Below, piece after piece: positions 1 to 7,043 of a stretch of 20,333 nucleotides of DNA (position 1 is its first letter; every line of letters begins with the position of its first letter). Source of the stretch: Rhodococcus rhodnii (GTDB lineage: Bacteria; Actinomycetota; Actinomycetes; Mycobacteriales; Pseudonocardiaceae); assembly GCA_000720375.1 (NCBI GenBank), contig JOAA01000072.1:1-20333 (forward strand), in the 5' to 3' direction. The position numbers and the translations under genes are program-made. The notes under the pieces are model-generated. The model had not been told where the DNA came from, did not search any database, and worked only from the letters and a program-made list of their open reading frames with translations.

Positions 1-57
1 GTCCACCGGCCAGTCCGCAGAGGATTGATCAACCAGTACGAACCCGCAGCAGCTTGA
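1..57 (+). CDS. Integrase-type transposase, C-terminal end (partial at left edge)
   Basis: The first 57 bases read in frame as 18 residues ending GLINQYEPAAA and a TGA stop. This matches the C-terminal tail of the actinobacterial integrase-core (rve) transposase also present at 10497-11567, where another frame reads GGLINEYELAAA. The similarity continues past the stop: bases 45-95 align with the reverse complement of about 10459-10508, including a shared GGCCGACTT block and a terminal ACCCC. The element therefore appears to end near base 95, inside the IS110 gene that follows. The rest of the gene lies to the left of the window. I see no other good explanation for such a specific tail. Confidence 0.6.
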   Translation, partial: VHRPVRRGLINQYEPAAA

Positions 58-631
58 CGCCCAGGTCAGCGCAACGGGCCGACTTCTGGAACCCCACAGG
101 CAGGGTGACCCGCGTGAGCAGTTCGGTACCGGCCACGCCGAACAGGTCGGTCATCGACACTTGCACACCGCATTTGGCCAGCACCGCGTGGATCTCGGCT
201 TTGCAGTGCGAGCGCAGCGCCACCAGCTTCGCCCGATGACGCACCAGCTCCCGCAACTCCCGGGTGACCGGCGGCGCGATCCACGCCTCGGGCAGGCGGC
301 CCATTCTCAGCAGGTCGGCCAAATCCGTCGCGTCGCGTTCGTCGTTCTTGACCCGCCGGTACTCGAACGCCTTGACTCCCAACGGATGCGCCAGATGTAT
401 CGACGCCCCCATCTCGATCAGCGCGTCCACCGCCCAGTACCAGCCATACGTCGCTTCCAGCACCACCTCCGGTGCCTGGCCGGCGCGCGCCATCACCGAG
501 GTCAACCGCTCCGCGTTGTTGACGATCCGCACCGTCTCCAACCGCTCGCCGGTCTCAGTCATCCGCACGATCACCGAACGACGCCGGTGAAGGTCAATTC
601 CGACAAACTGTTTGCCGTCATACTCACTCAT
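29..631 (-). pseudogene. IS110-family transposase/recombinase, 3'-truncated
   Basis: This is the N-terminal RuvC-like DEDD domain of an IS110-family recombinase. Counting from the ATG at 631, the acidic residues are D13 (VGIDLHRRR), E59 (VVLEATYGWYW), and D100 and D103 (NDERDATDLADLL). The start at 631 is chosen because a strong AAAGGAGG ribosome site lies just upstream; the longer reading to 757 is not supported. The family is usually about 350-400 residues with a C-terminal Transposase_20 domain carrying a catalytic serine. Here the open frame has only 200 codons and the serine domain is missing. True IS110 sequence stops near base 96 (...GTELLTRVTLPV), where the end of an integrase-type IS begins; the last 20 or so codons are read-through of that IS end. 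The gene was therefore broken by insertion and should be inactive. Confidence 0.85.
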
Positions 632-639
632 AGGGGCCT

Positions 640-790
640 CCTTTGTCGTTGACGTGAGCAGCCCGAGCATGACTCGGGAGTCACGGGGAGCGGAGGCCCG
701 CTCCTTCATCGCATCAGGCTGCATGGTGGTATTCGTTGAGGCATCCGATATATCCAAGGGTCGTGCTCCCTTTTGAGCGCGACCCTTGGC
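640..790 (-). ncRNA. Candidate IS110 left-end structured RNA (bridge-RNA-like region)
   Basis: Between the IS110 start codon and the next gene lie three perfect hairpins: CCCGAG/CTCGGG (662-678, 5-nt loop), GGAGCGG/CCGCTCC (687-704, 4-nt loop), and a 10-bp stem CCAAGGGTCG/CGACCCTTGG (754-789) capped by an inner GCTC/GAGC stem. IS110-group elements are known to encode a bridge RNA in the non-coding end upstream of the recombinase gene, on the same strand. Position and folding fit that idea. The 754-789 hairpin could instead be the terminator of the PLAT gene. Target- and donor-binding loops cannot be identified without the element's other end. Confidence 0.3.
754..789 (-). terminator. Hairpin downstream of the PLAT gene, possible terminator
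   Basis: A perfect 10-bp stem CCAAGGGTCG/CGACCCTTGG, extended by an inner 4-bp stem and a 6-nt loop, begins 39 bases past the stop of the leftward PLAT gene. There is no clear U-tract, only an AT-rich stretch on the leftward strand. High-GC actinomycetes often use such tract-less hairpins. It may also belong to the IS110 left end. Confidence 0.45.
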
Positions 791-827
791 CAGCGTTTGC
801 CGAGGCGCCCGAATTTGGTTCTTCGGG

Positions 828-1262
828 TTATCGGTCGGCGTCGATGTGAATCCAGGTTCCTCGGTCTACCCAACGGTCGTATCCGAATGACGCCTTCTTG
901 CCGTTGTAGTCGACTCGGATCGAGTTCAGTCGCCACCAACTGCCGTTCCACTCCTGATAAATTTTGACCTGGGTCAGCGTTCCGACATCTGTCCATCTAC
1001 GCACGTGTTGGTCGGTTCGCCCTTGTTCGCGATCGTCGCGACTGGGGTCGTCGACGTATTCCCATCCGGTGCAGCCTTTGGTGCCGCACAGGCTCATGCG
1101 AAGATCACTGTCGGTGCCGGCATCGTCGACGTCGCTGGTCTTGATGAAAATAACATACTCCACCTGCGATGCCGCTTCGGCCGCGATGGCCTGTGAAATA
1201 ATGCCGCCGACGAGAAGAGCGCACAGCAGGCCGAGAATGACTAGCCGATGCTTCCTAAGCAT
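828..1262 (-). CDS. Small secreted PLAT/LH2-domain protein
   Basis: The predicted product has 144 residues. Residues 1-29 form a Sec signal peptide: a basic LRKHR start, a hydrophobic LVILGLLCALLVGGIIS core and an AIAAEA cleavage region. The remainder looks like one PLAT/LH2 beta-sandwich domain: VEYVIFIKTSDVDDAGTDSD near the front, a GRTDQH segment in the middle, and NSIRVDYNGKK...YDRWVDRG at the end. PLAT domains usually bind lipids or proteins and are normally fused to lipases or lipoxygenases; here the domain is alone. Two cysteines (C59, C64) could pair. The ATG at 1262 is preceded by AGAAAGGAAACG, a good ribosome site. Its upstream neighbour is a P450 relic, so the native promoter may have been replaced. 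No partner enzyme is adjacent, and the function is inferred from the fold only. Confidence 0.8.
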   Translation of the reverse strand: MLRKHRLVILGLLCALLVGGIISQAIAAEAASQVEYVIFIKTSDVDDAGTDSDLRMSLCGTKGCTGWEYVDDPSRDDREQGRTDQHVRRWTDVGTLTQVKIYQEWNGSWWRLNSIRVDYNGKKASFGYDRWVDRGTWIHIDADR

Positions 1263-1277
1263 GATCGTTTCCTTTCT

Positions 1278-1569
1278 GTTTATGCCTCCGCCAACCGCGA
1301 CGAGGAGCACTTCACGCGGCCCGCGGAGTACAACCACCGGTCGAACCTGCACGACCACGTCGCCTTCGAGTACGGGCCGCGCTACTGCCTTGGCGCGCAC
1401 CTGGCCCGCATAGAGCTCCGCGTGGTCCTGGAACTGCCCACCACCCGGCGGCCCGAACTGCGCCTTGCGCTCGACGAGCAGATCACCGTCGAACCTCTCG
1501 CTGCGCGGCCTCGACCACCTCCTGGTCACCGTGTCCGGCGGCCGCCGGAGGGAGGGCATCACGGCATAG
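1278..1569 (+). pseudogene. Cytochrome P450, C-terminal heme-binding relic
   Basis: The frame from 1278 reads VYASANRDEEHF and then FEYGPRYCLGAHLARIEL (about 1365-1418). This is the classical P450 heme-thiolate loop with its axial cysteine, in the form typical of actinobacterial CYP enzymes (AFGYGPHYCLGAHLAR). Near 1491 the homology shifts by +1 to SLRGLDHLLVTVSG, the normal P450 C-terminal ending, and then stops at a TAG (1567-1569). The roughly 300 preceding residues, including the ExxR helix and I-helix, are absent. It is therefore a truncated, frameshifted remnant. It starts next to the PLAT gene start on the opposite strand, so a rearrangement breakpoint lies near 1270. It may be a leftover from a lost biosynthetic cluster. 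Confidence 0.75.
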
Positions 1570-1576
1570 TTGTCCG

Positions 1577-1740
1577 TCACAGTGAGTTCTCGGCCTGTTC
1601 GGCCTTCTGCTGGGCCTACGTGGCCAGTCGGCGACTGGAACGCAGCTGAGCCAGGCCAGAACTTCGCAGAGCAGCATCTCGGTGGTCCCTTTCCGGGCTG
1701 GGTCTGATGGGGACGGCGTGGTGAGCAGCGCCGTGGTCAT
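1577..1740 (-). pseudogene. Small conserved actinobacterial gene, frameshifted remnant
   Basis: An ATG at 1740 overlaps the stop of the preceding gene (ATGA), which suggests translational coupling. The frame starts MTTALLTTPSPSDPARKG and reaches EMLLCEVLA. After that, plausible sequence continues in a shifted frame as AQLRSSRRLAT, an in-frame stop, then AQQKAEQAENSL and TGA at 1577. Small basic proteins of about 60 residues with a LLxExLAxA...R-rich helix occur in actinomycetes beside genes like its neighbour. That comparison comes from memory and is moderate at best. The extended open frame past 1577 overlaps the P450 relic and looks non-native. Confidence 0.35.
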
Positions 1741-2216
1741 GCGGCGGCCTCCCGGTCGCGGACGGTGGGGCTGTTCCGGGGAGCAGTGACCTCTGTTGAG
1801 TCGGCGTGGGTGCCCGGATAGCTCCGTCGTGGTGGGTGCGGGGTGCCCGCGCCGCGCTCGTCGCTCTCGCTGCCCCAGCCCTTCGCTGGTGCACTGGGGC
1901 GGCGGAGCGGGTCGAGATCGACTGTCCGGGTCTGGTTGGTCGACCGGTCCGCGTTGGCCAGCGTCGCCAGGACGGCGTGGCCGGGGGCGGTGAGTTCGGC
2001 GGCAACACGCTGTCCCACATCCGCTGGGCGCGCGGCATGCACGAGGCCGGCGTGCGCGAGGTGGTGAGCGGCGCTCTGGTCGCAGCAGGCCAGGCCATCG
2101 ATGAACAGATCGGGTTCGCAGCTGCCAGTGATCTCGCCGCGGCCGGCGGCGATGGCTTGGAGCATGGCGACTTCCCGCCAGGAGAGGCTGAGGCGCGTGG
2201 GTGGCATAGTGGACAC
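1737..2216 (-). CDS. Conserved actinobacterial hypothetical protein
   Basis: The predicted product has 159 residues. The first 85 look like a genuine conserved domain: LSLSWREVAMLQAIAAGRGEI, then SCEPDLFIDGLACCDQ (32-47) with three cysteines, then a helix AAHHLAHAGLV and RPADVGQRVAAELTAPGHAVLATL. The pattern resembles short winged-helix-like proteins found in actinobacterial integrative elements, but I do not know a function. After about residue 88 the sequence becomes rich in P, R, T and S and looks like a degraded or shifted tail. The GTG start at 2216 is chosen because AAGGAG lies 9 bases upstream. The next gene starts within its stop codon, so the two formed a small operon. Confidence 0.6.
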   Translation of the reverse strand: MSTMPPTRLSLSWREVAMLQAIAAGRGEITGSCEPDLFIDGLACCDQSAAHHLAHAGLVHAARPADVGQRVAAELTAPGHAVLATLANADRSTNQTRTVDLDPLRRPSAPAKGWGSESDERGAGTPHPPRRSYPGTHADSTEVTAPRNSPTVRDREAAA

Positions 2217-2530
2217 GGATCCGTGCTCCTTGCGTGGGTAGAGGAATGGGCGTTTGACTCGTGGTGTCCATCAGTGCAGCAACAGCCGAATGCGGCGGGG
2301 CTGCAGACCGGCTGCAGCTCGCACAGCCCGATAGCAACGAGGTGCTGCCAGCTACGCCGTGTCCGGGGCGAACCCTTGGATCGCCGCAGACGCCGATCAG
2401 ACGCGGTCAGAGTCGGTGTGCTGTGTATGCGGGCGCGTGGGCGGTATCGGCGGGGAGCATGGGAGCTCCGTGGCTGGCCGACAGGCCGACGATCAGAGCG
2501 ACGCACCGCTTAGACGCAAGGCGCGTGTCC
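2217..2530. other. Intergenic region, no gene recognised
   Basis: Open frames here are short, antisense or low in plausible protein character. The right side abuts an IS4 relic and the left side carries the ribosome site of the 2216 gene. I see no tRNA, repeat array or clear promoter. Confidence 0.4.
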
Positions 2531-2850
2531 TCAACGGTCTGGTGAGATTGTCAAGGCTTGTGGTGGCACGAGGATGTCGGCGTCCACAGTGGTCTTGTAA
2601 CTGGCCCGGTCAACGACGCTTCGGGCCAGGTGCTTGGAGATGGCGCGTGTGACGATGCGGGGACGTACCCGCAGCCGCCGAGCGGGCAACAGCCAGCCAC
2701 GACGTGCCGACCGATCGTGCCTACCAGATCGATCACGGTATCGGCCAAGCCCCTCGGCATGGATGACCTGGTCCCGGGCGGGGCCTGCCAGGCGCAGGTG
2801 ACACCGGCCCGGTCGGGATCGGTACCCGGTGTGGGGTACGGGTGGCGTCC
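2531..2850 (-). pseudogene. IS4-type DDE transposase, C-terminal relic in several frames
   Basis: Read leftward, fragments in different frames line up with the C-terminus of a common actinobacterial IS4-type transposase. First comes TDPDR near 2820, then ARDQVIHAEG near 2770-2800, then ADTVIDLVGTIGRHVV (about 2700-2745). After another shift the sequence reads LLPARRLRVRPRIVTRAISK, then VDRASYKTTVDADIL, with a TGA at 2531-2533. The order and spacing match the family tail, where the catalytic-domain end is followed by a basic RVSPRVVKRAISK-type segment. At least two frameshifts are needed, so the gene is dead. The family name is from memory; the frame pattern is visible. Confidence 0.6.
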
Positions 2851-2957
2851 GGTTTGTGTCAGTGGCGTTGTCTGGCCGCTGCGAGGAGTCCTTTCTTGCG
2901 CGGGTGGTCAGCTAGGTTGAGTGACTCGCAAGGGGATCGGGTTGAGGATCGGTGGGG

Positions 2958-5582
2958 ATGCTGGGCGGTCTCGATATCCGGGTGTTGGGGCCGGTGGAGC
3001 TGATCGGCCCCCAAGGACGGGTGGCGTTGTGTGGGGGTGGTGAACGCACCCTGCTCGCCCGTCTGGGGTTGTCAGTGGGGCAGGCGGTGGCTCGTGCGGC
3101 GCTGATCGACGCGCTGTGGCCTGATGCGGCGCCTGCCACGGCGGTTAAGACCTTGCGCAGTCACCTGGCGCGGCTGCGGGGTCGGCTGCGGGAGGCCGGC
3201 CTGGCCGACCTGATCGCCACCCGAGGCGGGGACTATGCCTTGCACGCCCCCAGGGACGCAGTCGATGCTGCCCGGTTCGAGACCCTCACCACCAGCGGGC
3301 GGGCCGTGCTCGCCTCGGGCGACGCCCAGGCGGCCGTGGAGGCATTACGAACGGGGCTAGCGTTGTGGCACGGCGAGGCATTGGCCGACTGCCGCCCCGG
3401 GCCGTGGCAGCACGCCGAGGCCACCCGGCTCGGCGAAGCCCGCCTCGCCGCCACCGAAGACCTGCTCACCGCGCAACTGGCCCTGGGCGGACACGCCACG
3501 GCGATCGGCGAGCTGAAATTCCTGGTGAGCCAGCACCCATTCCGGGAACGCCTGTGGGAACTGCTCATGCTCGCCCTCTACCGATCCGGCCGCCAAGCCG
3601 ACGCACTCACGGCCTTCCAACGCGCCCGCACCACCTTGATCGACGAGCTGGGCATCGAACCAGGGCGAGAGTTGCGCCGCCTGGAGGCCGCCATCCTCAC
3701 TGCCGACTCTGCCCTGGAGCTGCCCCCACACCCAGACCAGACCATGCCGAGGGCGAGCGGTCCTGCAGTGCCGCGCCAACTCCCGGCCGACAATTCCGGT
3801 TTCATCGGCCGCCACAGACACCTGCAGGAGTTGGACGCACTGCTGCCCCGTAACGGCGACGGCGGCGACCCTTTCCCGCAGGCGGTGGTGATCTCGGCGA
3901 TCGCCGGCACCGCGGGAATCGGCAAAACCACCCTGGCCCTGCACTGGGCCCACCAGATCGCCAACCGGTACCCGGACGGACAGCTGTACGTCAACCTCCG
4001 CGGCTTCGACCCACAGGCCCCGATGGAGACGGGACAGGCCCTGCACGATTTCCTGCGCGCCCTCGGCATGGATCCGCAGATCATCCCAACTACCGACGAG
4101 GCCAAGGCCAGCCTGTACCGCGGTCTGCTGGCCGACCGACGCATGCTCATCGTGCTGGACAACGCCCGCGACACCGACCACGTCCGCCCCCTCCTACCCG
4201 CCAGCCCCACCTGCCTGGTGATCATCACCAGCCGCAACCGGCTGGACAGCCTGACCGCCCGCGACGGCGCCCACCGCCTAATCCTCGACTTACTCACCAC
4301 CGACGAAGCCGTCGCACTACTCGCCACACGCCTCGGACACCAGCGGGTAGCGGCCGAACCCGACGCGGTCGCCGACCTGATCGACCGGTGCGCCCGCCTG
4401 CCCTTGGCGCTGAGCATCGCCGCCGCCCGCGCCACCACCCACCCCCACTTGCCGCTGAGCCGCCTGGTTGACGACCTAGCCGACGAACGCACCCGACTCG
4501 ACACCCTCGACCTCGGCGACACCGACCTAGACCTGCGGACGGTGTTCTCCTGGTCCTACCACACCCTCACCCCCCAAGCCGCCAGGCTGTTCCGGCTACT
4601 GGGCGTACACCCGGGACCCGACATCAGCCTGTACGCAGCCGCCAATCTGACCAGCCTCCATATCTCGCAAGCACGCTCCCTGCTCAACGAATTGACACGG
4701 GCGCACCTGCTCGAAGAACACGCTTCCAACCGATACCGCTTCCACGACCTGCTGCGCACCTACGCCATCGAACAGGCAACCGACGACGAACCCGAACCCC
4801 AGCGGCGCGCGGCAATGCGCCGAGTACTGGACTACTACGTGCACACCAGCTATGCCGCCGCCCTGGTCCTTGCCCCACACTGGGAGCCCATCCCCCTGGA
4901 CACCCCGCAGACAGCCCTGACCGCCGCCCGCCGTCTGGGCGACCGCGTCGCTCAAGCCTGCGCCCACCGCCTCCTCGGATCGGCCTACACCCGGCTCGGG
5001 CGCAACGACGCTCTCGACCTTCAGCGGGCCCTCACCCTGTGTCGGGAACTCGGCGACCGCACCGGCCAAGCTCGCATCCACCACGCTCTCGGATGGGTCC
5101 GCGAGCAGCAGGGCCGGCACGACGAGGCACTCACCCACGCCCAGCACGCACTGGATCTCTTTCACGCCACCGGCCACCGTGCGGGTGAAGCGCGCGCCCT
5201 CAACCAAGTCGGCTGGTGCCACGCCCGGCTCGAGCACTACCCGCAGGCCCTCACTCACTGCCAGCACGCCCTGCACCTGCTTCGAGACCTCGGCGACCGC
5301 ACCGGCGAAGCCCTAGCCCTAGACAGCCTCGGCTATGCCCACCACCGACTCGGCCACCACCTCCAAGCCATCACCCACTACCAACTCTCCCTCGCCCTAT
5401 GGCGCCACCTCGGCAGTCAGTACGAGGAAGCCCAGGCCCTCCACCATCTTGGCGATACCTTTCACGCCACCGGCAATCACCCTGACGCCCAAGACGCCTG
5501 GCAGCACGCGCTGGCCATCCTCGACCGACTCGGCCATTCCGACGCCGCCCAGATCCGCACCAAACTCACCCTTAGCGCTTAG
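2958..5582 (+). CDS. AfsR/SARP-family transcriptional regulator (wHTH-BTAD-NB-ARC-TPR)
   Basis: This is a large STAND-type activator of secondary metabolism or differentiation. Residues are numbered from a GTG at 2952. An OmpR-like winged helix occupies about 8-100 and the BTAD helices about 105-250 (VDAARFETL...GIEPGRELRRLEAAIL). The NB-ARC ATPase follows, with Walker A GTAGIGKTT (319-327), Walker B MLIVLDNARD (398-407), a sensor-like ITSRNRL (425-431) and RLPLAL (482-487). TPR-like repeats fill about 655-860. The ATG at 2958 is preferred because GAGGA lies 9 bases upstream, whereas the GTG at 2952 has only 3 bases. The helical spacer normally found between the ATPase and the TPRs appears deleted in frame near residue 650. 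No intact biosynthetic cluster is adjacent, so its targets are unknown. Confidence 0.88.
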   Translation: MLGGLDIRVLGPVELIGPQGRVALCGGGERTLLARLGLSVGQAVARAALIDALWPDAAPATAVKTLRSHLARLRGRLREAGLADLIATRGGDYALHAPRDAVDAARFETLTTSGRAVLASGDAQAAVEALRTGLALWHGEALADCRPGPWQHAEATRLGEARLAATEDLLTAQLALGGHATAIGELKFLVSQHPFRERLWELLMLALYRSGRQADALTAFQRARTTLIDELGIEPGRELRRLEAAILTADSALELPPHPDQTMPRASGPAVPRQLPADNSGFIGRHRHLQELDALLPRNGDGGDPFPQAVVISAIAGTAGIGKTTLALHWAHQIANRYPDGQLYVNLRGFDPQAPMETGQALHDFLRALGMDPQIIPTTDEAKASLYRGLLADRRMLIVLDNARDTDHVRPLLPASPTCLVIITSRNRLDSLTARDGAHRLILDLLTTDEAVALLATRLGHQRVAAEPDAVADLIDRCARLPLALSIAAARATTHPHLPLSRLVDDLADERTRLDTLDLGDTDLDLRTVFSWSYHTLTPQAARLFRLLGVHPGPDISLYAAANLTSLHISQARSLLNELTRAHLLEEHASNRYRFHDLLRTYAIEQATDDEPEPQRRAAMRRVLDYYVHTSYAAALVLAPHWEPIPLDTPQTALTAARRLGDRVAQACAHRLLGSAYTRLGRNDALDLQRALTLCRELGDRTGQARIHHALGWVREQQGRHDEALTHAQHALDLFHATGHRAGEARALNQVGWCHARLEHYPQALTHCQHALHLLRDLGDRTGEALALDSLGYAHHRLGHHLQAITHYQLSLALWRHLGSQYEEAQALHHLGDTFHATGNHPDAQDAWQHALAILDRLGHSDAAQIRTKLTLSA

Positions 5583-5598
5583 TGTCCTGTCCGGCCGA

Positions 5599-5630
5599 AG
5601 TTGTCGATGTCCTTGTGAATGCCGACAACT
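5599..5630 (+). terminator. Inverted repeat just after the AfsR-like gene
   Basis: AGTTGTCG (5599-5606) and CGACAACT (5623-5630) are exact inverse copies with a 16-base loop, 17 bases beyond the stop codon. There is no U-tract. It may be a weak terminator or an unrelated repeat. Confidence 0.3.
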
Positions 5631-5773
5631 ACATCTATAGGTCCTGACCTGCGGATTTCCAGACCTTGAAGATAGCCAGCAGCCGAGCACACCAGGATGC
5701 CTCGTCATGCTGCGACTTCCTTACCTCGCCCTCTCCGGCGTGTTCGCGTTCTCCGGTTATTGCCAACGAGCAG

Positions 5774-5807
5774 CGCCGTGTGCCGCTCAAAAACTCATCG
5801 CTGCAGT
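5774..5807 (-). repeat. Terminal sequence of the integrase-type IS, shared with 16385-16419
   Basis: Bases just beyond the transposase stop read CCGCTCAAAAACTCATCGCT. Nearly the same string, CCGCTCGAAAAGTCATCGCT, occurs at 16392-16411 in the same orientation, followed by TGCA in both. Conservation outside any coding frame and next to a transposase end suggests an IS terminus. Confidence 0.45.
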
Positions 5808-6302
5808 TCAGGGGGCCCAGTGGTACTCGTTGACGAGGCCGCTGAGTAGGCGCTTGCGGAGGACGTGAGTGTGGCTGTGGTGCAGGAGTTTTGGCGGCTG
5901 GGCTGGTGCTTCGGGTGGCTGCTGGTCGCGGGCTTGATGCGGGCGATGGTGCTTGTAGTGGCGTTCGTATTCGGTGAGAACACGGTGGGCATGCCTCGTG
6001 TTCACGATCAGCATGTGATCGAGGATTTCGCGACGCAGCGTGCCGATGACGCGTTCGCAGTGAGCGTTTGCCTTGGGTGCCTGGGGTGGCGTCTTCAGGA
6101 TCTCGATGTCCTCGGTGTGGAAGACGGCGTCGAACGCGCGGGTGTACTTGGCGTCGCGGTCGCGGATGAGGAATCGCAGGGATTCCACGCGAGTACCGAG
6201 GTTGTAGGCCAGGTTGCGGGCTTGTTGCGTGACCCATTCGCCGGTGGGGTGGGTAGTGACTCCGGCGATGTGGAGCCGGCGGGTGCGGTGTTCGAGGAAC
6301 AC
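5808..6302 (-). pseudogene. Integrase-core (rve) transposase, C-terminal half
   Basis: The 164 codons encode the later part of a DDE integrase-core domain: RRLHIAGVTTHPTGEWVTQQARN, then the second acidic residue in LIRDRDAKYT, then FDAVFHTEDIEILKTPPQAPKANAHCERVIGT with the catalytic glutamate in HCER, and the tail GLVNEYHWAP. The N-terminal helix-turn-helix and first catalytic aspartate are missing. Upstream of about 6305 the sequence becomes a histidine-kinase relic on the other strand, so the gene was truncated by a rearrangement. It is related to, but clearly different from, the copy at 10497-11567 and is probably another IS of the same superfamily. A full protein would be about 300-350 residues. 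Confidence 0.75.
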
Positions 6303-6313
6303 GGCCGGACGCC

Positions 6314-6538
6314 CACATCGAGTTTTCGGTCACCGACCACGGCCCCGGCATGCCCGCGGAGACTGCCGGCAAGATCTTCGAGCGGTTCTACCGCGGCGAC
6401 CACTCCAGTCCGGACACAGGCGGTACCGGCCTGGACCTGAGCATTGTGAAATCGATCATCGAAGCCCATCGCGGAACTGTCAAAGTGGACACCGCCGTCG
6501 GAAAGGGCAGCACATTCACCGTCCTCCTACCTCGGTGA
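6314..6538 (+). pseudogene. Sensor histidine kinase, HATPase C-terminal relic
   Basis: The frame reads HIEFSVTDHGPGM (G1 box DxGxG), then KIFERFYRGDHSS (F box), GGTGLDLSIVKSIIEAHRG (G2 box) and VGKGSTFTVLLP followed by TGA at 6536. This is the ATP-binding end of a PhoR/BaeS-type sensor kinase. In the G2 box the usual GLGLAIV has become GLDLSIV. The dimerisation helix with its phospho-histidine, the membrane segments and any response regulator are absent. The left edge abuts the integrase half at about 6305-6314. It is a dead fragment carried on a rearranged segment. Confidence 0.75.
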
Positions 6539-6987
6539 AGCTCGTCGCCTTCTGCCAGTCCGGCAAGTCGTCCAGTCCGCGACGTAGGACGGCTTCGGAT
6601 CGGCAAGTGCTCCGTGGGAGAAGCGACCCGTTGAACGCCGCCCAGCGCAGCGACGCCCCGCCCTCGTGCGTTGGCTACGTGACCGCGCCGGAAAGTCCGC
6701 GCGCGAGCTGTCCTGAACGACCCGTGGCCGCCCCCGGTGGCAGTCCTATCCCCGCGCGTGCCGCGGCACGTTGGGTAATGTGGAGCGGCTGGCGGTGTCC
6801 GTGCCGCTGTACGTGCTCGCCCAGTGCCCTGGCATGAACCGGCTGATCCGTCGCGATGCAGAATGTCTTGGTACGCCCCGCCGTCGCTGGTCGAATGGTT
6901 GTCCAGCGACGGCGGTGACGGTGCTGGGGGCGAGTCGGCAGAGCCCGTACCGACCGTAACGGTGGCCAGGGTGGGCAGATACAACTG
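6539..6987. other. Unassigned 450-base stretch between the kinase relic and the lyase terminator
   Basis: No open frame here has recognisable protein character on either strand. Short stretches such as ERLAVSVPLYVLAQCPGM (near 6781) could be a decayed gene, but I cannot place them. No tRNA or repeat array is seen. Confidence 0.4.
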
Positions 6988-7032
6988 CACCCCGCGCGGT
7001 TGTCACCCACTGGAGTGGCATCGCGCGGGGTG
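6988..7032 (-). terminator. Strong hairpin terminator of the secreted lyase gene
   Basis: CACCCCGCGCG (6988-6998) pairs exactly with CGCGCGGGGTG (7022-7032), 11 bp of nearly all G:C, with a small inner CCACT/AGTGG hairpin. It lies 12 bases past the stop of the leftward lyase gene. It is followed on that strand by CAGTTGTATCT rather than a U-tract, as is common in actinomycetes. Confidence 0.6.
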
Positions 7033-7043
7033 GGTCCTGTCAA

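Noticed and set aside
1806..2513. 235-codon rightward frame opposite the hypothetical gene at 1737-2216
   Set aside because: The leftward GTG start has a well-placed AAGGAG, and the SCEPDLFIDGLACCDQ motif looks conserved; the rightward frame has no start signal or motif.
3357..5276. Several long leftward open frames (up to 314 codons) opposite the AfsR-like gene
   Set aside because: They are antisense shadows of a GC-rich coding sequence; the rightward frame has clear SARP, NB-ARC and TPR motifs and the others do not.
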